A stretch of DNA of 64,000 bases from Phycisphaerae bacterium (GCA_035275405.1 DATEMU010000011.1:1-64000), one strand, 5' to 3'. Shown: positions 1 through 9,674, numbered from the stretch's first letter. Numbers and translations: made by a program. Notes: a model not told the origin generated them from the sequence alone.

Positions 1-315
1 GGCTGCGGGGCGAGGAACAGGAGGGCAGGAGAACAGGTGAGCAGGAGACAGGTGAGGTCACAGGCTCGAGACTTGAGGCTTGAGGAAGAGCCAGGGGCGG
101 GGATTTGGCGATCCTTAGTACTGGCGGGGGAAGGGGTTAGAAAAAACAAAAAATTTCGCAAATCACCCGTTGCGCGGGCGGGGGTAGGGGGACTGCTGGG
201 AGAGCGAAGATGGGGTTGCGCCTTTGGCAAGTCCAGCCCGCTGATGGTCCGGTCCTGGTGGCGACGCTGCAATCGCCCGACCGAGTCATCTCGACCCTTG
301 AGATGGAGTTGAGAG
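1..315. other. Non-coding lead region, purine-rich low complexity
   Basis: I see no convincing gene here. The first 90 bases are G/A-rich and built from irregular repeats of short words such as CAGGAG, ACAGGTGAG and CTTGAGG, followed by a run of A-rich sequence around 139-160. An open frame from 37 to 312 exists, but its product is compositionally odd, resembles no family and ends just before the real gene. The region presumably carries the promoter of the gene at 316, but no clear -35/-10 pair is visible. Confidence 0.5.
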
Positions 316-3300
316 ATGAAGAGCGAATCCAAAACTAGTGGCGGTCGGCGGAAGCTGGTGTGCGGGCAAGCGGTTCTTGGCGTCGCGATGGTGCTCTCCC
401 TGTTTTCCTACGCTGCACCGATGGCGCGGGCCGTGGATTGCAATACCAACGGGATCGAGGATGCGTGCGACATCGATTGCGGGACGCCGGGCGGGGCGTG
501 CGATGTGGCAGGATGCGGCTTGAGCGAGGATTGCAACACCAACGGTGTGCCGGATGAGTGCGATCCGCCACCGTCTGACTGTAACTCCAACGGAATCCCG
601 GACTCCTGCGATCTTGCGGGAACTAACAACAGCCTGAGCTTCGACGGTATTAATGACGTCGTGCGCGTCCCGAGATCCGCCGGTCTTGAACCCGCAAGCG
701 AATTCACGATCGAATTGTGGATCCGCCCGGCCGGCGTCGGTCCACAGAGCAGTCGGATCTTCCGTACCACAAACTCCTTCGGCTACATCCTTGCGTGGCA
801 GCAGGGGAACGATCGGCGCCTTCAACTCCGGTTGGACCAACCCCAAGGCGGCCTCATCCTCAAGGACAACGTGAACACCTCGACCTATATAGGCCAATGG
901 ATGCACGTCGCGGCCGTTTATTCGGCAAGCCAGAACAAATCGTGGCTTTATGTGAATGGCGTCGTCAAGGCCCAAGGAGGATCCGTCGGAACGCTGTCCT
1001 ACAGCAACGGCGATCTTCAGATTGGGAATTGGAATCCGCTGGTGAATAACGATGAGGGATTCCCGGGACAAATCGATGAAGCCCGCCTTTGGAATGTCGC
1101 CCGATCAGGCGCGGAGATCAACACCTGGATGAACCATTCGCTGCGCGGCAACGAGACCGGCTTAGCTGGCTACTGGCGGTTCACTGAGGCTTCCGGCCAA
1201 TCGGCGCTGGATTCAACGGCTTTTGGCAACCATGGAACGTTGGGTGAAACGCCGGGAGCGGATGCCAACGATCCGAGTTGGCAAACCAATGGCTCGCCTG
1301 TTAGTGAGACGGACTGCAACAACAACGGCGTTCTCGACACCTGCGACCTGTGGGATCTTGGAGGGCCGGACTGCAACCTGGACCTCATTCCCGATTCCTG
1401 CCAAGTGGCAGGGAACGACTGCAACAGCAACGGCGTCCCGGATGACTGTGAAGGCGACTGCGATGCAGACGGAACGTCGGATGCGTGCGAAATCCAAGCG
1501 GGAGCGGCCGACTGCAACTCAAATGGGCTGCCCGATATATGTGACGCCGTTGCGCTCAATACCGCCCTGGATTTCGATGGTGCCAACGATTACGTGAACA
1601 TCGGAGACCATGCGGTTCTCAATCTTTCCAACGGCTTTACCCTCGAAGCCTGGGTGCGGTCGGATTCGATCGCCGGGGTCCAACGGGTAGTTTCCAAGGG
1701 CATTTCGGGAGTCAACGGCTATGGATTCGGCCAGGTTGATGGCAAGCTTACGTTCGTCACCTATGGCATTTTCGATTACACGACTTCGGGCGTGTATCTG
1801 ACGGCGGGCACGTGGTCACACATCGCGGTCGTCTTTGACGGCTCCAATGACGCGCACTTCTACGTCAACGGGCAGTTCGCACAGTCCGTCAACGGAAATA
1901 GCGCTGTTTCGGCAGGCCCCAACCCCTTAAATATCGGGCGGACGGGACCGTTGAATGCGCAGTACTGGAACGGAGCGATCGACGAAGTGCGAATCTGGTC
2001 CGTGATGCGGACCGCGCAGGAGTTGGCCGACGCTCATGCGCTTCGACTGGCCGGTACGGAAAGCGGCCTCATCGGATATTGGAGACTTGACGAAGGGGCG
2101 GGCCAAATCGCGAGCGACTCAACGGCGAATGCACTCGATGGTATTTTGGGGAGCGACGCCAATTCCGCCGGGGACGCTTCCGATCCACTGTGGACGATGC
2201 CAGGTGGGCCGATCCCCGCTGGGGATTGTAACGACAACGGCGTTCTCGATGTTTGCGACATCGATTCGGAGACGAGCAACGATTGTAACATGAACGACAT
2301 TCCAGACGAGTGCGAGTCGCAAGCGGACTGTAACAACAACAGCATACAGGACATCTGCGAGCCAGGCGGTGATGATGATTGTGACGGCGACGAAGTCACC
2401 GACTTGTGTGAAATAGATGCGGGCGCGCCAGACTGCAACACCAATGAAATACCGGACAGTTGCGACACCTTAAACCCCAATCGCGCTTTGAATTTTGATG
2501 GATCCAATGACCTGGTGCGGGTGCCTCACTCCGCATTACTGGATCCTGCGAATAATCTAACGGTCGAATGTTGGATTCGCCCAGACTCCGTTGGGTCGTA
2601 CAACAGCCGTATCGTCCGGAATCAAAGCGGACAAGGATACCTCCTCTCGTGGCGCCAAGAGGGAGGGAGCCGTCTGCAACTTCGAATCGACAAAAGTACA
2701 GGGAGCCTCGCCGTGACCGACACGGTCGATACCAATACGTATTTTGACACATGGATTCATGTGGCCGGCGTCTATTCGGCCACCAACAACTTTGCCGGTC
2801 TCTATGTGAACGGCGTCCTAAAGGCCTCCACGACGGCAAGCGGACCGCTTCTTTACTCCAATGCCGACGTGGCCATAGGGAACTCCACGGCTGCGAGCGA
2901 GGGATTTGACGGCCTGATCGACGAAGTGCGAATCTGGAACGTGGCCCGCACCGGTACGCAGATTGCGGCGAACATGAACCGATCGCTTATCGCTCCCCAG
3001 AATGGGTTGGTCGGCTATTGGAGGTTTGACGAGGGCAGCGACCAAGTCGCCGCGGACTCCTCGGGCCTGGGTCAAAACGGAATACTCGGCAGTACGACGA
3101 GCGCTGACACGAACGATCCGAGCTGGGTATCTCCCGGGACAGGATCCGCGTCGGCGGCCGATTGCGACGGCAATGACGTTCCGGATACGTGCGATCTCGC
3201 CGGCGGCGCGACCGATTGCAACACCAACGGCGTCCTCGACGCCTGCGAAGCGGACTGTAACGGCAACGGCATCGCAGACGAATGCGACCTGACCGGTGGC

Positions 3301-4794
3301 GCGCCGGATTGCAACAGCAACGGCTCGCCCGATGCATGCGATATTGCGAACGGGACGAGTACAGATGTGAACACCGATGGCATTCCGGACTCCTGCCAGC
3401 CCGACGTTCATGTCGCGCCGGTCGTGACGCTGATCAATCCGTCCTCCACGACGGAAACGCGCACCAGCCTTCCCACTTCCGCGAGCGCGATCGTGCGCGG
3501 AGGCACCTATTACGTGGAGATCTGGGCCAGCGATGTCGGAACGACGAATACGGGATTGACGGGCGTTTATGTCGATCTGGCGTTTTGCTCCCAATCGACG
3601 GCGAACGCGGTATTTCACGGAAACACCTACACGGTTTTCTCCAGTGGAACGATTTCGAGCGGCCTGGTCGATGAATTCGGCGGCTCGACGGTTGCCGGCG
3701 GCATTGGCAACGAGCCGCAGTGGGTACGAATTGGTTGGATAGAAATGACCTCCGGGTCCGAGACGGCGTCCTGTACCCTTACCCTTCAACCGAGCGCTTC
3801 CGGCGTTGCGGCGTTCGGTCGAGGCGACGTCGATTGGACCCATGTGATTCTGGATTCCGTGGACTTTGAGATTCAGGCTCCGTTGAAGACGTACGATCTG
3901 ACCGGCAATGGGTTGATCAACGTCGGCGACTTTTCGTTGTTTTCGCCCTCGTGGCAGTTGGGAGTGCCGCCGGCGAATACGGCGCATGACTTTGACTGCG
4001 ATGACATTGTCGGCGTCGGCGATCTCAGTTGGTTTGCCACGGGTTGGCTGAAGAATACGTCGGATCCTTCGATTCTCTATCCGCCGTGCCCGCAGAGTTT
4101 CGCGGCGCTTGAACGGGCTACCGTCAGCACCGATATCGACATGCGGCTTGTGGTACGAACGACGCCAAGCGGCTCGGACATCGCGGCATCCCTGCCAACA
4201 TCCGTGTCCGGCGTACCCTTGGGCAGCCATTATTACGTCGAGCTCTGGGCGAGCGACGTCGGCGACATCAACACAGGGCTGACGTCCGGGTACGTCGACG
4301 TCGGGCTTCCGCCCGCGGGGACGACCGTCGCGAACGTGTTTCATGGGAGCACGTTTACGCTCTTTCCCACCGGCACGGCCGGCGCGGGCGTGGTCGACGA
4401 ACTGGGCGGGTCCGCATTGCCCGGCGGTACCGGCGTGCAACCGCAATGGACTCGCGTGGCATACGTTGAAATGGTCGCGGATAACACCGCTCCTACGGTC
4501 GTGTATGGGCTGGCGCCCAGTGCCACGGGCGTTGCGGCCAAGGCGCGCGGGACAATTCCGTGGGACCAGATCGCGCTCACGGGAGCAACGCTCCGGCAGG
4601 GACTACGTGGCGACATCGATGGGGATGGCGACGTGGACGCCGTCGACCTGGACCTCTTTGTCGCAGTACTCCTGGAGACGAGCCTGGAAACGTCCTACCG
4701 AATCGCGGCGGATTTCACCGGCGACGGCATGGCCAATGGCCAGGATATGCAGGGATTCATCCCGTGCTACATCGGCGGCGGGAGTTGTCCGTGA
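316..4794 (+). CDS. Giant secreted LamG-repeat protein with cohesin-like and dockerin-type modules
   Basis: This 1492-residue protein is probably exported and surface-associated. An N-terminal signal peptide (about residues 1-39, ending in an ARA cleavage motif) is followed by three LamG/concanavalin-like domains at roughly 103-300, 413-600 and 718-930. These are separated by about seventeen calcium-type repeats of the form DCNxNGxPDxCD, resembling thrombospondin type 3 repeats. The last third contains two homologous beta-rich domains (about 1035-1190 and 1276-1430) sharing YYVE(I/L)WASDVG, FHG and PQW motifs that look cohesin-like. Each is followed by a dockerin-type EF-hand pair (DLTGNGLINVGD near 1195 and DIDGDGDVDAVD near 1432). 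A carbohydrate-binding or scaffold role is inference. The ATG at 316 is preceded by a purine-rich GGAGTTGAGAG stretch. Confidence 0.85.
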   Translation: MKSESKTSGGRRKLVCGQAVLGVAMVLSLFSYAAPMARAVDCNTNGIEDACDIDCGTPGGACDVAGCGLSEDCNTNGVPDECDPPPSDCNSNGIPDSCDLAGTNNSLSFDGINDVVRVPRSAGLEPASEFTIELWIRPAGVGPQSSRIFRTTNSFGYILAWQQGNDRRLQLRLDQPQGGLILKDNVNTSTYIGQWMHVAAVYSASQNKSWLYVNGVVKAQGGSVGTLSYSNGDLQIGNWNPLVNNDEGFPGQIDEARLWNVARSGAEINTWMNHSLRGNETGLAGYWRFTEASGQSALDSTAFGNHGTLGETPGADANDPSWQTNGSPVSETDCNNNGVLDTCDLWDLGGPDCNLDLIPDSCQVAGNDCNSNGVPDDCEGDCDADGTSDACEIQAGAADCNSNGLPDICDAVALNTALDFDGANDYVNIGDHAVLNLSNGFTLEAWVRSDSIAGVQRVVSKGISGVNGYGFGQVDGKLTFVTYGIFDYTTSGVYLTAGTWSHIAVVFDGSNDAHFYVNGQFAQSVNGNSAVSAGPNPLNIGRTGPLNAQYWNGAIDEVRIWSVMRTAQELADAHALRLAGTESGLIGYWRLDEGAGQIASDSTANALDGILGSDANSAGDASDPLWTMPGGPIPAGDCNDNGVLDVCDIDSETSNDCNMNDIPDECESQADCNNNSIQDICEPGGDDDCDGDEVTDLCEIDAGAPDCNTNEIPDSCDTLNPNRALNFDGSNDLVRVPHSALLDPANNLTVECWIRPDSVGSYNSRIVRNQSGQGYLLSWRQEGGSRLQLRIDKSTGSLAVTDTVDTNTYFDTWIHVAGVYSATNNFAGLYVNGVLKASTTASGPLLYSNADVAIGNSTAASEGFDGLIDEVRIWNVARTGTQIAANMNRSLIAPQNGLVGYWRFDEGSDQVAADSSGLGQNGILGSTTSADTNDPSWVSPGTGSASAADCDGNDVPDTCDLAGGATDCNTNGVLDACEADCNGNGIADECDLTGGAPDCNSNGSPDACDIANGTSTDVNTDGIPDSCQPDVHVAPVVTLINPSSTTETRTSLPTSASAIVRGGTYYVEIWASDVGTTNTGLTGVYVDLAFCSQSTANAVFHGNTYTVFSSGTISSGLVDEFGGSTVAGGIGNEPQWVRIGWIEMTSGSETASCTLTLQPSASGVAAFGRGDVDWTHVILDSVDFEIQAPLKTYDLTGNGLINVGDFSLFSPSWQLGVPPANTAHDFDCDDIVGVGDLSWFATGWLKNTSDPSILYPPCPQSFAALERATVSTDIDMRLVVRTTPSGSDIAASLPTSVSGVPLGSHYYVELWASDVGDINTGLTSGYVDVGLPPAGTTVANVFHGSTFTLFPTGTAGAGVVDELGGSALPGGTGVQPQWTRVAYVEMVADNTAPTVVYGLAPSATGVAAKARGTIPWDQIALTGATLRQGLRGDIDGDGDVDAVDLDLFVAVLLETSLETSYRIAADFTGDGMANGQDMQGFIPCYIGGGSCP

Positions 4795-4821
4795 TGGATT
4801 GATCCTTAAGACGAAGAATCG

Positions 4822-4868
4822 CTGGGCGGCCGCGCCGGCGAACACGCCGGTATCAGCCGCCCAGTTTC
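4822..4868. terminator. Candidate shared terminator between convergent genes
   Basis: A perfect 9-bp stem (CTGGGCGGC at 4822-4830 with GCCGCCCAG at 4856-4864) encloses a second GC-rich stem. It sits between two convergent genes and overlaps the last codons of the minus-strand gene. The T-tract after it is only three bases on the plus strand, so intrinsic termination is plausible but not certain. Confidence 0.3.
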
Positions 4869-6433
4869 TGGTCCAGGACCATTATGCGCACGGTCGGGTT
4901 GCCCAGGCGACCCTCGACCTTGTAGGTCACGAGCTTGTCGGTCACGAGGCTGAGGAGGTCGCCGGCTTTGCCGAGCAGCGACTGGAGCTTTTCGAGCGGG
5001 CCGGCGCTCACACGGAGGTCGAGCGTGCCGTCGTAACGGACCAGGCCGTCGCCGCGCGCGGCCAGGAGACCGGTGACGATGTCGAGCCGCTCGATGCGCA
5101 CGCCCGGGGGGGTGAATTTGAACGTCGCGTCGGCCTTGTCGGCCGGGGCCATGACCGACGGGATATTGATTTTCATTACGTCGGCCAGGGCGGAGATGAG
5201 CGGCAGGCCGACGAGCCGTCCATCGCGGATGTGCATGTCACCCGCGCCGCTAAGCGAGGCGGGGAGCCGGGCCAACGACGCCTCGACTTTTCCGGACGAC
5301 GAGACGCGGCCCTTCAGGCCCTGATCCGAGGTCGCGGAGTCGCTTCGCCACTCGGCGAGATCGAGGTCCTTGATCGTCCATTGGGCGACCGCCGGCCTGT
5401 CGGTCGCGGCGAGATCGACGCGGGCCTGCGCGGTGAGGTCGCCCTTGAGCAGCCGGGCGGCGAGCGATTTCAGCTCCACTTTGCGCTCCGCCATGGCCAC
5501 GTCCATGGTCAGCGAATCGATGATCAGGCGGCGCGGCGCCAAGACGAGCCGGAAGTTTTTCAGGGCCACCTGCATGGATACGTTGCCGGAGAGCGGGTCC
5601 GAAAGGGGGATGCGGCCGCGCAGGCGGATGTCCAACTCGCCCTGGGCGTCGTACTCCTTGAGGATCGCCTGCAGATCCGACGGGAGGGTCGAAAGTGACT
5701 GCGGTCCGACTTGAAGAGTGATCCGGCCCTCGTCCAATTCGGCGATGCCCGTATCGAGATTGATCCGGCCGCGGAGGATGAGGTGCAGATTCGTCCCGCG
5801 ATCGATGGTGAAGTCGAACTTGTACCACCCTGCCTCGGCCGCCGCGCCGCCCGGATCAAGCTTGAGCTGCGTGGTGATGCCGTCGATCTGCATGGGCGGG
5901 CGACCGCCGCCCGGGTCGTAACGCACGCCGACGTCGCGCAGGTCGACGAGCCGGAGATGGAGGACGTCGCTCAGACGGAACACGGCCGGCGACTGCCCGT
6001 CGGCGCGGATGGGCGCGGACGTGTCGGAGGACTTGATGATCGGCGAGAGCCCGCGGAGGCCGCCCGATTTTTCATCGCGGATCAGGTTGATGCGACCGCG
6101 CTCGATGGCGATTTTTTCAACGACTATCGGCTTATCGAGGCTCGGCGTTTCGGCCAGGGAGAAGTCGAAGCCGTCAAGGTCGAGCACTTTTGTCCCGTCC
6201 GGCGCCGTGAGGGCGGCCTTTTTCAACGAGACGGCGGTGGGGGCGGTGTAATCCAGGTCGGTAAAGGAGAGCTGCGGAACGAGGAAGGTGTTGACGATGG
6301 CGACGACCTGTCGGCCGATCCACTGCTCGAGTTCGCTCGCAGAGCCGAAATAGAGTTTGCCGGCGATGATCGCGACGAGCGCCGCCGCAGCGCCGAGCCC
6401 CAGGGCCCATTTGAGCCAGCGACGAAGATTCAC
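4853..6433 (-). CDS. AsmA-like membrane-anchored protein
   Basis: The protein (526 residues) has one N-terminal transmembrane helix at about residues 6-28 and a long, mainly beta-strand extracytoplasmic part with alternating amphipathic segments. The C-terminal part (from about residue 375) resembles the AsmA/DUF748 group, which is related to envelope lipid-transfer and outer-membrane biogenesis proteins. No catalytic motif is visible. I chose a GTG start at 6433, placing the start 26 bases after the rpmA stop and directly before the hydrophobic helix. The open frame continues upstream, but that part is the shadow of rpmA in another frame and is Arg/Pro-rich. The gene probably shares a transcript with rpmA. 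The family assignment is by overall appearance only. Confidence 0.6.
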   Translation of the reverse strand: MNLRRWLKWALGLGAAAALVAIIAGKLYFGSASELEQWIGRQVVAIVNTFLVPQLSFTDLDYTAPTAVSLKKAALTAPDGTKVLDLDGFDFSLAETPSLDKPIVVEKIAIERGRINLIRDEKSGGLRGLSPIIKSSDTSAPIRADGQSPAVFRLSDVLHLRLVDLRDVGVRYDPGGGRPPMQIDGITTQLKLDPGGAAAEAGWYKFDFTIDRGTNLHLILRGRINLDTGIAELDEGRITLQVGPQSLSTLPSDLQAILKEYDAQGELDIRLRGRIPLSDPLSGNVSMQVALKNFRLVLAPRRLIIDSLTMDVAMAERKVELKSLAARLLKGDLTAQARVDLAATDRPAVAQWTIKDLDLAEWRSDSATSDQGLKGRVSSSGKVEASLARLPASLSGAGDMHIRDGRLVGLPLISALADVMKINIPSVMAPADKADATFKFTPPGVRIERLDIVTGLLAARGDGLVRYDGTLDLRVSAGPLEKLQSLLGKAGDLLSLVTDKLVTYKVEGRLGNPTVRIMVLDQKLGG

Positions 6434-6459
6434 GGGATTATCCGTGGACGGCTGAGCCG

Positions 6460-6711
6460 TCAGTTGTTGGCCGGGGCGGGTTCGATGGAGATTCTGCTGC
6501 CTTTGAAGACGACCTTGCCGTCGCGGAGGGCGAAGAGGGTGTCGTCGCGACCGCGGCCGACGTAGAGGCCGGGGGTGAAGGGCGTGCCGCACTGGCGGAC
6601 GAGGATCGTGCCCGTCGTGACGGTCTGACCATCGAAGCGTTTGACGCCGCGGAACTGGGGATTGCTGTCGCGTCCGTTGCGTGTGGAGCCTTGTCCCTTT
6701 TTATGTGCCAT
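6460..6711 (-). CDS. rpmA: 50S ribosomal protein L27
   Basis: This is the 83-residue large-subunit ribosomal protein L27, whose N-terminus reaches toward the peptidyl transferase centre. The start [16 protein letters not shown] and the internal segments [10 protein letters not shown] and [16 protein letters not shown] are diagnostic. There is no cleavable N-terminal extension of the Firmicutes type. An AAGAGGT ribosome-binding site lies eight bases before the ATG. Its usual partner rplU (L21) is not next to it: the upstream neighbour is an exported protein read in the same direction and the downstream neighbour is the AsmA-like gene. Confidence 0.97.
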   Translation of the reverse strand: MAHKKGQGSTRNGRDSNPQFRGVKRFDGQTVTTGTILVRQCGTPFTPGLYVGRGRDDTLFALRDGKVVFKGSRISIEPAPANN

Positions 6712-6799
6712 GTCGAAATACCTCTTGCGTTCACCGTCCGCTGCGGAGGGCGGATGCTACATTACAGTTTTCGTCGCCCACGAGGGGTGACGCTACAGT

Positions 6800-7519
6800 T
6801 TACCTCATGACCCAGGTCATTCGGCCCAGGACCGGTGCGGCGGTGCGACGGGTATTCGCATCGCCGGGGACAGTATAGGGCATCGCCAGGGTTTTGCGAA
6901 GGACGAAGAGCTTGGGGTTGGATTCGTCGTCGGAGGCGGCTTTGCCGGCGTCGGCGGCCGGTTGGCGCGAGGAATAGACCGGGTTCGCCTTGGCGATTTT
7001 CTCGCCGGAGAGGCCGCCGAAGTAGATCGTGAACTTGCTGACGCGCGGGCTTAAGTCGGGAAAGACGGCGACGCTGGTAATGGCGTTGTCCTTGCCCTGC
7101 AGGAGGCGGCTGATGGCCTTGACCGGCGTGACGAGGAACGGGTGGGTCCGGGCGTAGCGGTCGGCGATGGCCTGATAGACGCGCGTGGGGACGCCGACGA
7201 TCGCGGGATCGACGGAAACGTTGGGCGCCTGGTCGGGGCGGGCCGCGGCCTGTTCGGCGGTCAGCTCGCTTTCGATTTCGTTCACGCGGACGATCTCGGG
7301 GTGGAAGTCGACGTCCTGACCGGTGTTGTTAATGACGGTGTAGAGCAGGTACCAGTAGGTCCGGCCGTCGACCTGGATGCGGGTCGGCGTGGCGGGTTGA
7401 AGGGTTAACTCCCAGGCGGTCGGGATCGGGCTGGGGGCCGGCTCGGCGCGGAGCGTGGCGATGGTCGACCAGACGATCGCGGCCATTATGCCGATGCAGA
7501 TCCGCATGCGGTTTTTCAC
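6800..7519 (-). CDS. Exported protein of unknown function
   Basis: The 239-residue product begins with a signal-peptide-like stretch (MRICIGIMAAIVWSTIATLRA, with a cleavage site near residue 25 of the GTG-start form) followed by a soluble domain. That domain has a segment GRTYWYLLYTVINNTGQDV typical of beta-sandwich exported proteins. I do not recognise the family and no catalytic motif is visible. The GTG at 7519 is preceded at eight bases by AAAGGCAGG, a good ribosome-binding site; the internal ATG at 7507 is an alternative. The longer open frame upstream is a shadow of the next gene. It ends 89 bases before rpmA, on the same strand. Confidence 0.65.
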   Translation of the reverse strand: MKNRMRICIGIMAAIVWSTIATLRAEPAPSPIPTAWELTLQPATPTRIQVDGRTYWYLLYTVINNTGQDVDFHPEIVRVNEIESELTAEQAAARPDQAPNVSVDPAIVGVPTRVYQAIADRYARTHPFLVTPVKAISRLLQGKDNAITSVAVFPDLSPRVSKFTIYFGGLSGEKIAKANPVYSSRQPAADAGKAASDDESNPKLFVLRKTLAMPYTVPGDANTRRTAAPVLGRMTWVMR

Positions 7520-7694
7520 GAGGGCAGCCTGCCTTTCAGGGGTCGATTTGCCCGGGCCTTCGGCATGGGAAGGCGACGACGAGCAAGCCCCGTATTTTAT
7601 CGTATCCCTGCGGGGGCCGTCAACGCGGGGTTTTTTTGCATAAACAGCCGGGAGCGTCTGTTGTCCGATGATGCGTCCGCTAATTGCAGCCGCT

Positions 7695-9674
7695 CTAATT
7701 CTGTGCAGGCGGAGGGGCGGACGTGACCGGCGAGCGGGCCGCCTCGGCCATGATCCGCTCCAGGACGTCCTCGCCCTGCACCTGCCAGCGGGGGACGAAC
7801 TTCCCATTGATAAAAATGCAGGGGACGGCGAACAGACTGAGCTGTTTTCCGTAGTTGCAGTCTTCGATGATATGCTCCCGGACCGAGGGACTGTCCATGG
7901 TGATGAAGAAGGCCTCGGGTATAAAGCCCATTTCCTGCACGGCCTTGCGAAGGGCATCTTCGGAGAAGTCCGCCTGGTGTTTCATCAGCCAGTCGTGCAT
8001 CTTCCAGTATCCCTCGACGCCGCCGAGGATGCCGGCCGCTTCGGCGGCCTGATGCGCGCGGCAGGCGTTCGGATGCTTGGTGAGGCCGGCGGCAGGGTTG
8101 CAGGCCTGGTTCACGGGATAGTGGCGAAAGACGTATTGGGCGTCGGTGCGACCGGCAATGAAGCGGCGGACGAGTTCATCGGCCTTGGCCGTGTTCGGCT
8201 CCTGATAGTCACCCCAGATGGCGATATGCAGGGCCGCGCCTTGAACGCCCAGCGGCCAGGGTTGGCTGTCGTCGCCGGAGAACTTGAACTCGTTTTCGCG
8301 CCAGTCGGAGACGTACTTTTCGGAGGCGGGCGGGGGTTGATCCAGCTCGGCGGTCATGGGCGGCGGACTCGTTGCCGCCAGTGCTTCGACGGCGCGGGTG
8401 ACGGCCTGCGGCGCGAAGACGCCCTTTAGTTCCACGCCGTTGATGAAGACCATGGGCGTGTAGTGCAGCCCGAGCCAGATCCCTTCCTGAATGTCGGACT
8501 TCACGAGGTCGAGCATGGGCTGGCTCATCATGATGGAATTGAACTGTTTTTCCTCCTCGGGGCTGTAGCCCAATTCCCTCAGGCCGGCGGAAAATTGTAC
8601 GTTCGTGAAACCGCCCTTGTTGCGGAACAACCAATCGTGCATCTGCCAGAAGCCGTCGTTTCCGCGAAGGAAACCGGCGGTCTCGGCCGCCCGGGCCGCC
8701 CAGCAGGCGTTGGGGTGCATGTTGTTCTTTTCGAAGTTCGGGTTGCAGTCCGCACACATGGGGAAGTGCTTGACCGAGAGAGAGACTTCGGGGCGGCGCT
8801 CGAGGATGCTGTGGATGTCGCGTTCCGTGTTGTAACAGTCGGGGCATTGATAGTCGGTCAGGATCACTATGCGGATCGGGGATATTTTCGGCCCGCGAAG
8901 GTATCGGCCGGTGAAGCCGCCTTTCCACGGGCGGTCGATGGCGGGAGCGGTGGTCACGGAGGTGGATTCCGAGGAAGTCTGGTTCGATGGTTCGCCGCCT
9001 GCCGAGGACTTGATGATCTCTTTGGTGGAATCGGCGAGTTGTTTTTCCTGCGATTGCTGGACGGCCTTGTTCTCACGTTCGCGAATTGCGCCAAGGGCCG
9101 CGGAAGCGAGGAGGAACACGACGCCGACGGTGGCGATCGGCCGCCAGATGGACAGCGGCGTGCGGCGGCATTTTTCGAGGACGATCCAGAAGGCGAAGTT
9201 GGCGGCGTGTGTGCCGAGACAGTAGACGCAGAATTTTTGTTCGACGATGAGGACGATGACGTAGAGGACGGAGAGCAAGACGCCGAGGCGAACGAGATAA
9301 CGCAACGGGTCGGCGACACCGCCTTTGGAGCCGAGCCAGGCGAGGAGGAGACCGGAGAAATAGGCCAGGCCGACGAAGGAGATCGGCCACTGGGTCCGCG
9401 GGACTTTGCCCCACGGGCCGGCGGCCACCTGGTCGCAGGCGCCGCCCTTCTGACAGCCGGGGAGGCTGATACCCTTGACGTGGCTGAGGACGAGCATGAC
9501 GGTGCAGAAGATGGCGATCGCCAGGAAGATGATGCCCGCGATGTAATAGCTGTCGGGGACGATGGTCGTGGAAGCGGTGTGCGGCGCGGGTGTTTCCGTC
9601 GCGGTGTTGTCGCGTCGGGGTTCCGGTGGTTGACGGGGAGCCGTCTGCTTGCGGTGCTTGGTGCGTTTCGACAT
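7695..9674 (-). CDS. VKOR fused to two DsbA-like thioredoxin domains
   Basis: This 659-residue membrane protein should catalyse disulfide bond formation outside the cytoplasm. Residues about 41-200 form a vitamin K epoxide reductase domain with several transmembrane helices, a loop cysteine pair C74/C80 and the quinone-side CVYC motif at 149-152. A linker leads to a DsbA-like domain with CPDC at 277-280 and a cis-proline in TPMVFING near 406-413. A second DsbA-like domain (from about 480) keeps the fold and the cis-proline (VPCIFING), but its CxxC position reads EPNT, so it cannot be a normal thiol oxidase. VKOR-thioredoxin fusions replace DsbB-DsbA in many bacteria; the third module is the unusual part. 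The N-terminal 40 residues are cytosolic and charged. The gene is divergent from rnpB. Confidence 0.9.
   Translation of the reverse strand: MSKRTKHRKQTAPRQPPEPRRDNTATETPAPHTASTTIVPDSYYIAGIIFLAIAIFCTVMLVLSHVKGISLPGCQKGGACDQVAAGPWGKVPRTQWPISFVGLAYFSGLLLAWLGSKGGVADPLRYLVRLGVLLSVLYVIVLIVEQKFCVYCLGTHAANFAFWIVLEKCRRTPLSIWRPIATVGVVFLLASAALGAIRERENKAVQQSQEKQLADSTKEIIKSSAGGEPSNQTSSESTSVTTAPAIDRPWKGGFTGRYLRGPKISPIRIVILTDYQCPDCYNTERDIHSILERRPEVSLSVKHFPMCADCNPNFEKNNMHPNACWAARAAETAGFLRGNDGFWQMHDWLFRNKGGFTNVQFSAGLRELGYSPEEEKQFNSIMMSQPMLDLVKSDIQEGIWLGLHYTPMVFINGVELKGVFAPQAVTRAVEALAATSPPPMTAELDQPPPASEKYVSDWRENEFKFSGDDSQPWPLGVQGAALHIAIWGDYQEPNTAKADELVRRFIAGRTDAQYVFRHYPVNQACNPAAGLTKHPNACRAHQAAEAAGILGGVEGYWKMHDWLMKHQADFSEDALRKAVQEMGFIPEAFFITMDSPSVREHIIEDCNYGKQLSLFAVPCIFINGKFVPRWQVQGEDVLERIMAEAARSPVTSAPPPAQN

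Noticed and set aside
37..312. 91-codon open frame before the first gene
   Set aside because: It runs through purine-rich low-complexity DNA, has no family resemblance and no ribosome-binding site.
2818..4446. 542-codon open frame on the minus strand
   Set aside because: It is the antisense shadow of the giant secreted protein; its Arg/Ala-rich product lacks any domain.
6434..6592. N-terminal extension of the AsmA-like protein
   Set aside because: It overlaps rpmA in another frame, is Arg/Pro-rich and precedes the membrane helix without any conserved feature.
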